Assembly: GCF_001625305.1 (NCBI RefSeq)
Contig: NW_017804376.1
Coordinates: 1,537,976-1,601,975, forward strand
From: Branchiostoma belcheri
Taxonomy: Eukaryota > Chordata > Leptocardii > Amphioxiformes > Branchiostomatidae
Length of the DNA stretch: 64,000 nucleotides
Direction of reading: 5' to 3'
The translations under genes and the position numbers were made by a program. The notes beneath the pieces are model-generated. The model had not been told where the DNA came from. It made no database searches and saw only the letters and a program-made list of their open reading frames with translations. Position 1 is the stretch's first letter; every line of letters begins with the position of its first letter. Positions 56,336 to 64,000 of this stretch are shown in pieces.

Positions 56336-59300
56336 CTGTCTGTCTGTCTGTAAACACGATAACTTGAGAAAGCCTTGATGGATTGTCTTGGTAGGTGGGT
56401 AGGTCTTAATGAGACCTCAAAATGATTAGATTTTGGGCCCCCTAGCAGCTTGTTACGGTACTGCAGCTGAACTTCCGGTTTTTATATCTCATGATCTAGA
56501 CATGCTAGGGTGACGAAATTCGGATGGCACGTAGCTCTTGTGCTGGGAAAGAAGTGACGTGAGTTTGGGCCCCCTAGCGGCTTGCTCTGGAACTGCTGGG
56601 CTATCTATTTGAATATATTCAAAAGAGAATAACTCAAGAACCGGTTGACGGATCGTCGTGATTTTTGGTATGCAGGTAGCTTACATGATGCTTAATATAA
56701 TTATGTGACAATTATGCAAATATGGATGTAATTTGCATAATTTATGGAGAAATTCTATAAATCAGCTGCATTCCATCATAGGACTATTGAAGCTTGTGGC
56801 ATTGGTAATTGAGAACGAGATAAACACAGGCAGATATTGATTATGTAAATGAAGACTTAATTTGCATAATTAATGAGAAAATGTTATAATTCTGTAATGA
56901 TAACTGCCTGGAATTTCATACTTATGGTCTTTGAAAGTACAGTGAAGGTGAACATCATTAAACATAATGTATCCAAATCAGGACCTCATTTGCATAATTT
57001 ATGAGGAAATACTAGAATGGCATTGTTTGTTAATATAAGACTGTCTTTTGGTTGAGAATATGATAAACTGATATAATTCATGAAAATGAGGATCCTATTT
57101 GCACAAGCAGGGGGAATAATCTATTATTTGTCAGCCATAAAGATTAACATCATTTGGCGAAGGTATGAGATCGGGGAACTCTAGTTTTCTTGTTAAAACC
57201 ATTGACCCAACACAAAGAAAATCTCTCACCTAGAGCTTTCGACGAGTCAATGTGGTCTTCCTCAGTAGACTGACTCAGTGAGACTTGTCACATGGCTTCT
57301 TTGGTTCAATGGTTATTCTGTCTTCTCTCCCCCACAGTGGATCTCCATCCCCTTCGCCCTGACGAACCCCCTGGTGTCGGAAATCGGGACCACCACCGAG
57401 ACCCGGCTCCTGTACACGCCTGTGAACGCCTCCGTGTACAACAGAACCTTCAACCAGACAGAGACGGCGGGCTGGTACGGGACGTGGGACACCACCTACA
57501 CCGGCGTCTGGATAGACTACGCTCTGCTATTGGTGAGGTTTTAGGCTAGACTACGTCCTGCTATTGGTGAGCTATTGTGTAGTGTTTTCCTATTGGGTCA
57601 GATATAGCTAGTCATAGACACGTCCAATGACGATATCCTTGGCAGAATGGAAACTACGTAAATCTGGGGTGTGGATAGACTAAGCCCTGCTATTGGTGAG
57701 GCTTTTGAAACACCAACAGTTTGTGTACTTTTTGCCTTTTGGGTCAGAATATGTAGCTAACCTCAGACACAGCCAATATGTCGTCCCCTGAAGGAGACGG
57801 ACATCGCAGCCCTGTTGATTGTACATTACTTTTACCAATGAGCCGGTCCCATAGGTCCTCCCGCTTTCTTAAAAAACGTAAAAATGCAAATATTTGACGG
57901 ACATGCAGCCACTCTCTCATTGGTTGAATCACAGAACGACATGCTATCATTGGTTGAACTACTGTTTGTGATGGACAGTCAGGATCTGTGCATTGTGCAT
58001 CTGCTGACAGACGGAATTTCTGAAATGGGAATCTCCATCAGACACTGGGTGGCTGCTCTGTCGTCCTAAACTAAAGTTTTTCCTTCTCTACTTCCCTCCT
58101 CTCTTTATTTATACACCTCCCTCTCTAGTCTTGCGGCGGCCTGCCCTGGCAAGTGTACTTCCAGCGAGTTCTCAGCTCCAGCTCCGCCCTGCGCGCACAG
58201 ATCCTGTCGTTTGTCGCTGCTTTCGGCTGTTTGCTCATGGCTATCCCCTCTGTTCTGATCGGAGCGATTGGTTCTTCTACTGGTGAGTCTCTTCCTCTTT
58301 CCCCCACTCCAGGCCACACTGATTCAAATTTATGGATGACATCCGCATTGATTTTCGTCTGTTGTATCTGTACCTGTATAGCCGGTATAACCGCCTTTCG
58401 GCGTAACACACCAGCTTGTTGTGAAAAACAAAAAGAAAAATCACCTCCGAGGGCCTTGCCTGGGTGCCATCCTCTCTAGTCCATGGTAGTTAGCGGACAG
58501 TAAATACGGAAGATGGCACCCAGGCTGCCGAAGCTCCACGGAACTAAAGAACTCATAAATGCCGCCAAAGGCCAGCATGTGCTATGTACTGCCGCAAATT
58601 CACAGTACCAAAATATCAGTGTTGTATTCCTGTGGTTCAGCAGCATTTTCTTTCTCGGCTGCAATTTTTTTTTCATTCGCCCGCGCGCACTAGCTATATA
58701 GTTTAGGGGTCTTCAGTTCTCTCCAAGCAGAGGTTGTGGGGATTGATCGTTACCTTTTTATATATGGCCGTTTTTTTTGTCCTGATCCCCACCCGTCGGT
58801 GGCTGCGGAGCTTCTCTGGCTAATGGATACTGCCTGGCCAATTTGATACTGTCTTTTTGCCACCGAGAGGGATCTGCTTGGAGATTAGGTCTTCAGAGGA
58901 TGTCATCCATAAAATCATAAAATCAGTGTGGCCTTAGTATGTTTTTACGACGTTTCATATGTATGTATGTTTGTTTTTGTTTTTGTTTTATTGCTAGATG
59001 TGTGGCGGTGTCCCGTGGCAGGTGTACTTCCAGCGGGTGCTGTCCTCACGATCGGCCCACCGTGCGCAGGTGCTGTCGTTCACGGCTGCGATTGGTTGCG
59101 TCATCATGGCCATTCCCGCCGTTCTGATTGGTGCGATCGGAGCCTCCACAGGTGACCCGGATGTAGCCTATTCGAACGTACTGTCATGGCGGACTGTCAT
59201 GGCGACGGTGGTGGTGTTGGTTGGGCTTCTGATCTCATCGCTTCTACTGTCTTCTGAACAGATCTTTAAAATCTGAATTCTTTTCCCTTTTCCTGCAGCA

Positions 59301-59516
59301 GACAACTTCGATGCTGTGCCCTTAATCTTTTTTCCTTCGCTTGAAGCTCTGGAAGACTGGAGTTTCACAACTGGAGTTTCCCCAGCTAGACTTTTGCTAT
59401 TTGTCCTTCAGATAATTTCTAAAGAATCAATGTTGAGTAGCATTGGCAACGCTTCTTTGACAAAGAGTTCTACACAGTATGAACTTTGCTCACCAATATT
59501 GCATTAGCGTCGACTT

Positions 59517-59567
<51 letters not shown>

Positions 59568-60078
59568 ACAAACACACACACACACACACAAACACACACA
59601 TGTACGTACACACACACACACACCAGCCCTTGTCATCGGTCTACCAATAGGTGTATTTTAATGTGTAATTTTAATGTGTCTATCAAAGATATCGCTGATG
59701 TCTTGCTCCAGTATCTCGTTTTACGTCGCATATGAGTAACATTAGTCGTATACGATCACTTTTAGGCGCATTCTTTTTATGTTGAAAATTCTTTTCCCCT
59801 CCCTTTCGTAGACTGGCCATCAACAAGCTACGGCAAAGACCCCGCCACGGAAGACCCGCCACAAGCCAGCCTGATCCTGCCGCTGGTCCTGCAGCACCTG
59901 ACGCCCGTGTGGGTGTCGTTCTTCGGACTTGGCGCCGTGTCGGCTGCCGTCATGTCGTCTGCGGATTCTTCCATCCTCTCAGCGAGCTCCATGTTCTCCA
60001 GGAATGTGTACAAGCTGGTCTTCCGCCAGAAGGTACGTCGTCTGTCTTCCGGGAAAGGGAGTATTGTTTTGGGTGACT

Positions 60079-60117
<39 letters not shown>

Positions 60118-62522
60118 TTGTCCAGACAGAGTCGGTTGAAAGCACGTGGGTGGAAGATTGACAGAGTGATACGATAGGATGTCAAAGGTATCAGAGACTG
60201 GTCGGGAGCCTGCAGATATTACAGATAGACATTGGGGGGATTCGGGAAGCCAAGGATTGAAGAGTCTGTGTAACGCAAACTCTGCCGTCCGTGGCTTTAG
60301 TGGCCCCTCCCCGCAACTGGATGTTGGGCGGCCGGCAACCGTAAAACCGCGTAAATCAGGCTATTAAAGGATTGCATATTTTCTCGAATTTCTTGGTTAA
60401 AGCCCTTCAATTCTGGAGAAAGTTATAGTTAAGTGTAAACTCTTTCTTTCTTACTTACAGGCGTCTGAGAGGGAAATCATCTGGGTGATGCGCGCGTCCA
60501 TTTTCGTGATGGGAGCGCTGGCGACTGTCCTGGCACTCACCATCAAGACCATATACGGTACGTGTATGTTTTTAGATGTGATCAACATCTCAATAGTTAT
60601 GCGATGCTGAACCTAACTTATTCCAACACAAAGGGTACACAACGATCAGATTTTCAACGACCAACAGCACTGCACCTTTTATCCGGATACTCGTAGCTTA
60701 AATGATCCTTTTTAGTTATCCTGATGTGACAGTGGTGACAGTGGTCGAAAACCAGCCAAGCAGGATCGAACATCACGAACGCCCAAATAATGAACGCCCA
60801 CATTCGACTTTTTTAAACATTTTGAAACATTCGGCTGGCACAGCCGAACCGTGGCAGACTTTACGCCGACCCAATCCTAACCATGGTCGGCGGGCGTTCG
60901 GCTTAGCCTCTACCAGGCTTCAGGAGGCAGTTGAAAAGAGTAGAAATCGGCCAAATAGAGAGATAACATACCAGGGGGGTTGGTCCGCTAGAGAGTACAG
61001 TTTGCCGGGCCAACTCCCCTGGCATGTTATCTCTCTATTTGGCCGCGATTTCTACTCTTTTCAGACGCCTCCCGAAGCCTGGTAGAGGCTACGTTCGGCT
61101 AGCGTTCAGGAGGCCAAATTCGTAAAAGTGTGACATTTAACGTCCGAAATTTCGTACTCCTGCAGGTCTGTGGTTCCTGTGCTCCGACCTGGTGTTCGTC
61201 ATCCTGTTCCCCCAGCTGATCTCTGTGGTGTACCTGCAGTTCACCAACACGTACGGCTCGCTGTGCGGCTACATCGTGGGGATGGTGCTCAGGTTATGCG
61301 GAGGGGAGACGATCATTGGTCTCCCGCCAGCGATCAAGTACGTAAACGTCTACTACTGCCTGAGACGCAATCTTTTTGGTACTCTCCAAGCAGAGGTTTC
61401 AAACTTCCAACTTTTGATCCAACACAAAAACCTCTCTCACCTGGAGCTTTCGACCAATTACTGTGGTATTCCTCAATAGACTGACCCAGTGAGACTTGTC
61501 ACGTGGCTTGTTTGAAGTGTGACGTCGACACTGGGTGATCAAAGGTATCTGGTAGACGATGTCAGCCCCCGTCCCGGTTGAGTGATGTAAATAGCCTCTT
61601 CACCCCTCTCAGGAAGAAGTCTTGTTCGGTGCCCAATATTATTAGACAGTGTCCATAGAAACAGAATGTCCAGGTGACTCGATTTAAATGTGCGATTCCC
61701 ATTTCTCCCCACCTGTAGGTTCCCGTACTTCGTGGAGCCTGAGACCCAGCTGTTCCCGTTCCGCACCCTGGCCATGCTGTGCAGCTTCGTCACCATCCTG
61801 CTGGTTTCCCTCCTCACACAGGTAAGAACAGAATTTTAAGTCGTGATAGTAGTGATTTTCCAGGATTTGTGACTTGTTTAACTCTTATTTGTAATGTTTA
61901 ATGCTTAAGTCCTGATAATATGGGGTCGTGTGGCGTAGCGGCCGAGTGCTCGACTCGGAACCAACACGTCCCGGGTTCGAGTCCTGACATGCCACCGATC
62001 TTTTGGCCTTGGGAAAATGATTATTGTATTGTCCCATGTGCTGGTGGCGGCATTAATATAAGTTGAAAAATCTTGAGTTTGCCGTCACCGCGTCTTGCGA
62101 TTACATGCTGGAATATAAAAAGGAAAGTCCTAATAATATTGAATTACGTATTTGTGTACAGAAACCGCAATTCAGCACTGGTGGTGCAAAGTTTTTTTTC
62201 ATATTGAATAAACCGTTCTCTCTCTCAAAAAAGCAGTTACTCAGGAATGTAACTCATGCGACCAAAATCATATCCAGTTGCTGCTTTTTGGCGTATCTTA
62301 TTACCTGGATGTCTAACCTGCACCGACGTTCTCTCTGTCACCCAGCGGCTGTTCAAAGGAGGCGTCATCCCGCTTAAGTACGACATTGCCGGCTGCTACA
62401 GTCCGGAAAGGGAACGGAACGGACCCAAGACGACGGAAGTGGCGATGAACGACGCCGGGTATCCGGAAACCGCGTTTCCTCCGGAAGGGAAATACACGCC
62501 TTACGATACCTCCAAACTGTAA
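50090..62522 (+). CDS. SLC5A7: High-affinity choline transporter (CHT, SLC5A7), with two alternative sixth exons
   Basis: Sodium- and chloride-dependent plasma-membrane symporter that returns choline to cholinergic terminals for acetylcholine synthesis. Exons: 50090-50267, 54509-54622, 55234-55389, 55840-55988, 57338-57532, then either 58129-58282 or 58998-59151, 59812-60032, 60461-60557, 61166-61337, 61719-61821, 62346-62522. All phases agree; 1716 nt, 571 residues (human 580). Diagnostic stretches: [47 protein letters not shown], [15 protein letters not shown], [20 protein letters not shown] and [12 protein letters not shown]. The extracellular loop in exon 5 has several N-glycosylation sequons (NAS, NRT, NQT). 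The cytoplasmic tail is short and ends YTPYDTSKL; the dileucine-like sorting motif of the mammalian tail is not visible. The start is the first ATG and gives the family's N-terminal length. Confidence 0.96.
50667..50762. mobile_element. Foldback MITE, TAGCCTGG family
   Basis: TAGCCTGGTATCCAGCCTTG continues through TTAGCTTTAGTCCGCTACCC and pairs almost perfectly with the right half (50720-50762). With arms of about 43 bp and little loop it is the most perfect hairpin in the window. It lies in CHT intron 1. Confidence 0.9.
50988..51412. repeat. Tandem duplication, about 245-bp period, in CHT intron 1
   Basis: Two copies share ATGACTTAGATCTTTGATTA, CACTTTAATTATTAATACA, GTCGTAGGTAAATCT and GTGATTTTTGCGCAG with few differences. 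Confidence 0.88.
53700..54230. repeat. Three tandem copies of a ~165-bp unit in CHT intron 1
   Basis: Each copy contains TCCAATATTTTTGGAAACTT, GTCATCCAAATCCGTTTAAC, GGTTGTTTCGATTT and GCCCGTTCCAATCAATT. The third lacks part of the end. Confidence 0.88.
55041..55224. mobile_element. MITE of the CAGGGGTCTC family abutting CHT exon 3
   Basis: It begins CAGGGCTGTTTCC and ends ATGCCCCTG. The inside holds CACCTCTCCCAAAAGG and AAATTCGCTGATTTTCTT, matching the copies at 1409 and 6871. No clear target duplication is left. Its right end is only nine bases before CHT exon 3 (55234), so the element now supplies most of the sequence in which the branch point and pyrimidine tract of that acceptor must lie. 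Confidence 0.65.
56266..57186. mobile_element. Unclassified dispersed element with ACCTTCGCCAA start
   Basis: It starts ACCTTCGCCAAGAAGGTTAT, followed by a (GT)n/(CTGT)n microsatellite (56308-56350), then AT-rich sequence with repeated AATTTGCATAATT words. It ends ATTTGGCGAAGGTATGAGAT, CGGGGAACTCTAG. From memory, similar beginnings and ends recur in other marine deuterostome genomes. The TTGGCGAAGGT at the right end mirrors the start (ACCTTCGCCAA), giving an 11-bp terminal inverted repeat. No reading frame is visible. Confidence 0.55.
57500..57700 (+). repeat. Two extra copies of the CHT exon 5 donor junction
   Basis: The exon end GATAGACTACGCTCTGCTAT, TG/GTGAGG recurs at about 57545-57577 (TAGACTACGTCCTGCTATTG/GTGAGC) and 57668-57701 (GATAGACTAAGCCCTGCTAT, TG/GTGAGG), followed by repeated CTATTGGGTCAGA words. 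Both copies keep a donor consensus; one exonic copy contains a stop codon and the other a non-synonymous change. Confidence 0.88.
58129..58282 (+). CDS. SLC5A7: CHT exon 6a (alternative)
   Basis: 154 nt, phase 0 in and phase 1 out, acceptor CTCTCTAG and donor TG/GTGAGT. It encodes [20 protein letters not shown] and [20 protein letters not shown], then [11 protein letters not shown]. It spans a membrane segment and includes the PWQ tryptophan near the substrate site. It is 40/51 identical to exon 6b. Confidence 0.9.
58312..58933. mobile_element. PIF/Harbinger-like MITE between CHT exons 6a and 6b
   Basis: GGCCACACTGATTCAAATTT, ATGGATGACATCC at the left; the right end is the complement of GGCCACACTGATTTTATGAT. 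Nested in it is another foldback (58720-58884). The arms together can pair, placing a large hairpin between the two alternative exons. Confidence 0.75.
58720..58884. mobile_element. Nested foldback element, TCTCCAAGCAGA family
   Basis: It begins TCTCCAAGCAGA and ends TCTGCTTGGAGA. The inside contains CTGGCTAATGGATACTGCCT and GGCCAATTTGATACTGTCTT, shared with 19200-19317. Another TCTCCAAGCAGAG word is at 61384. It was inserted into the MITE at 58312-58933. Confidence 0.75.
58998..59151 (+). CDS. SLC5A7: CHT exon 6b (alternative)
   Basis: 154 nt with the same phases as 6a, acceptor TTGCTAG and a weaker donor CAG/GTGACC. It encodes [20 protein letters not shown] and [20 protein letters not shown], then [11 protein letters not shown]. 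The initial M and final GAST match vertebrate CHT better than 6a does. Because both versions run phase 0 to 1, including both shifts the frame. Confidence 0.9.
59519..59622. repeat. (CA)n microsatellite
   Basis: A near-continuous CA repeat with a few interruptions, in the intron after CHT exon 6b. Two other dinucleotide runs, (GT)n at 60077-60116 and (GT)n at 56308-56335, are also in CHT introns. Confidence 0.97.
60904..61091. mobile_element. Foldback MITE, TAGCCTCTACCAGGCTT subfamily, full length
   Basis: Arms of about 80 bp: TAGCCTCTACCAGGCTTCAG, then GAAAAGAGTAGAAATCGGCC, AAATAGAGAGATAACATACC, pairing with the right half. It lies in CHT intron 8 and is the fuller form of the element at 44636. 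Confidence 0.88.
61922..62080 (+). mobile_element. tRNA-derived SINE in CHT intron 10
   Basis: The head (61922-61995) keeps a tRNA-like A box TGGCGTAGCGGCCGAGTG and B box GGGTTCGAGTCC, and a CTCGACTCGGAACC middle; the tail is CTTGGGAAAATGATTATTGT and GCGGCATTAATATAAGTTGA. It is the best preserved tRNA head in the window. Confidence 0.75.
62225..62325. mobile_element. Foldback repeat fragment directly upstream of the last CHT exon
   Basis: AAAAAAGCAGTTACTCAGGA, ATCATATCCAGTTGCTGCTT, TTTGGCGTATCTTATTACCT and GGATGTCTAACC belong to the family of 35095. Its end is about 20 nt before the acceptor at 62345, so part of the acceptor's upstream region is element-derived. Confidence 0.7.
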
Positions 62523-62653
62523 ATAACGTATAGATATTGTACTTATACTATCATGAAAGTTCATCTGTGTTGGTAGTTACATGTTTAAAAAATGATTCTC
62601 ACCTAGAGCTTTCGACCAGTCACTCAAAACATCACCGATTGAGAACAATAAAG

Positions 62654-62745
62654 GATACGCAACCGCGTTAAACCGGAAGGGAAATACACGCCATATGATA
62701 CCTCCAAGCTGTAAATAACGTATAGATATTGTACTTAACTTGTTA
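62654..62745 (+). pseudogene. Copy of the end of the CHT last exon in the 3' UTR
   Basis: The final 13 codons and stop ([15 protein letters not shown]) and 27 nt of 3' UTR are repeated 200 bp downstream. The only three coding differences are CCT/CCA, TAC/TAT and AAA/AAG, all synonymous. Upstream of the copy the frame is broken, so it is not an alternative terminus by itself. A fragment of the CTGAGGA repeat family lies between the copies. Confidence 0.88.
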
Positions 62746-63756
62746 TCAATTAAGTCTCACTGTAATGATGTTGTCTTTGACTGTTAGTGTTAGCAGTGCC
62801 CGTTTGAAAATCTGACAAAATCGCAACTTTTTCTTAAGGCTACATTGTACTTTATTTTGATATCGCCCTACGTTTGATTCACCAAAAAATGCAAACATCA
62901 CCAATTAATTACCAATAACAGATATACGTTCGTCAACTGGCTTCTTAATACATGTACTTATATATTATGTGTCTCTGAGAAGACTTAAGGACACCACCTA
63001 TTTAACATGTCGTACTTTTATCTCCTGTTGAGATGGGCTAGTGTAGTTTCATAGAAAGGAGGAAAAAACTTACGAGTATCATAGCGTCTAAAACATATCC
63101 ACTATACAGGGACCAATATATAACACGGTCTACCTCTAGGGTGGGAGTGTATCCGACACATCAATGACGCGTTTATAGGTCAAAATAAGGACTTTGTACG
63201 AAGCTATCTGTAACCTTTTCCTTACCTGCCAGAAACTAATTAGTTAAGCAGATGAAAGAAAAAAGACTGAAACATGCATTTTGATGAAATGTGGTAATGC
63301 AACTAACGGGACAATCTGGGACTAACGGGACTGTAGAAATTTTCTGACATGTGTATCTGAACTTTTTTTATTATTTTGAAATATGTAAAAAGTGTACGTT
63401 AAAACTCCGACAGCTGTCATTTTTTCTATACTTGGAAGCAGATCTGATAATGATACTGAATCCTCATGACTTCCATTTCCAAGTAGTAAGCCTCGTGTTA
63501 AGATACATGATAAATGTATATATATATTTCAACAGCAACAAACTATATATCGAAATTTTCTGTGACTTTTCTCTATCATGTACATACTGGTATTTCCTGT
63601 GGCATTTCTCAGTAGGATTCATTGTATGATCACTTTTTATGAAATAGCACCCTTTCGAAATATATGCAACGCCAGTGTGTAACACGTTATATTTGTAGAC
63701 TTGACAATGAATAGGCTAGTAGTACGTATACACAACAATTCTACTTTGAAGAAACA

Positions 63757-63762
63757 AATAAA
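63757..63762 (+). terminator. Likely poly(A) signal of the choline transporter
   Basis: AATAAA with a GU-rich GTTTGTGTGGTGATT directly after it. It is the best 3' end signal after the stop codon at 62522. Confidence 0.55.
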
Positions 63763-63785
63763 GTTTGTGTGGTGATTATGTACAG

Positions 63786-64000
63786 GACTCACTGTATATA
63801 AGACCAAAGAATACCTAGCCCTACGCTCTCTGTGTTAGAACTTAGAAGTATGTAATTGATATACATAACTTTCGACAATAACAAACTGCTACGTACAATT
63901 CATTCAAATAGGAAATGTGTTAGATGTGAAGTAGAGACACACGTTAATTCATTAAAAGAAAATAAGTGAATGTCTAGATCTGTGTACTAGTAATTTACCC
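63786..64000. other. 3' flank
   Basis: AT-rich sequence with nothing recognisable. Confidence 0.5.

Larger units (their letters stand above)
62523..63785 (+). other. CHT 3' UTR (extent inferred)
   Basis: AT-rich, with no coding exon. A repeated exon end lies at 62654-62745. An AATAAA at 62648 is followed by no strong GU-rich element, whereas AATAAA at 63757 is followed at once by GTTTGTGTGGTG, a good downstream element. Confidence 0.5.

Noticed and set aside
59479-59661. Histidine/threonine-rich open frame
   Set aside because: Translation of the (CA)n microsatellite.
61922-61995. Possible tRNA gene
   Set aside because: A and B boxes are present, but acceptor-stem pairing is poor and the sequence continues into a SINE body and tail.
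62654-62745. Alternative last exon of the choline transporter
   Set aside because: The frame upstream of the repeated end contains a stop, and no acceptor in the right phase is visible; better read as a duplicated exon end.

Overview
This window reads as the genome of an amphioxus (Branchiostoma, a lancelet). The basis is chordate-like protein sequences, very high density of short MITE-like elements and tandem duplications, SINEs with tRNA heads, and an intronless TRIM-NHL gene of the kind that is greatly expanded in lancelets. The species call is inference. Splice sites and reading phases were checked by hand for every exon listed.

Layout. 1-8194: 5' flank or first intron of a DP-family transcription factor (the exon carrying its first few codons was not found), with a complete DNA transposon holding an assembly gap (N, 2484-2825). 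8195-13717 (+): eleven coding exons of TFDP, the E2F dimerisation partner; its 3' UTR probably runs to about 16.9 kb. 40929-19350 (-): TPP2 (tripeptidyl peptidase II), 29 exons and 1251 residues, convergent with TFDP. 22922-24739 (+): a single-exon TRIM-NHL gene nested antisense in TPP2 intron 25. 41-50 kb: intergenic, rich in foldback elements and SINEs. 50090-62522 (+): high-affinity choline transporter (SLC5A7/CHT), 571 residues per isoform. Its sixth exon exists as two 154-nt versions (58129-58282 and 58998-59151). They share phase and cannot be spliced together in frame, so they look like mutually exclusive exons. 62523-64000: its 3' UTR and the flank beyond it.

Main theme. Short tandem duplications that straddle exon-intron junctions occur at many exons of all three large genes: TFDP exon 3, TPP2 exons 2, 7, 16, 20 and 28, and CHT exon 5 and last exon. 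They leave exon fragments with decoy splice sites in introns. In the three longest partial copies every difference from the live exon is synonymous. At CHT exon 6 a whole exon was duplicated and both copies stay open and conserved, which gives a route from junction duplication to alternative exons. Other signals are a DR4/DR1 pair of nuclear-receptor-type repeats, a cluster of RFX-type X-boxes just after the TFDP stop codon, hammerhead-ribozyme-like cores in two dispersed repeat families, a hAT element that split a SINE, and a minisatellite grown from a SINE B-box.

TPP2 and TFDP1 are also linked in human (13q33-q34, from memory), so part of this neighbourhood may be old chordate linkage. The genes do not form an obvious shared pathway.
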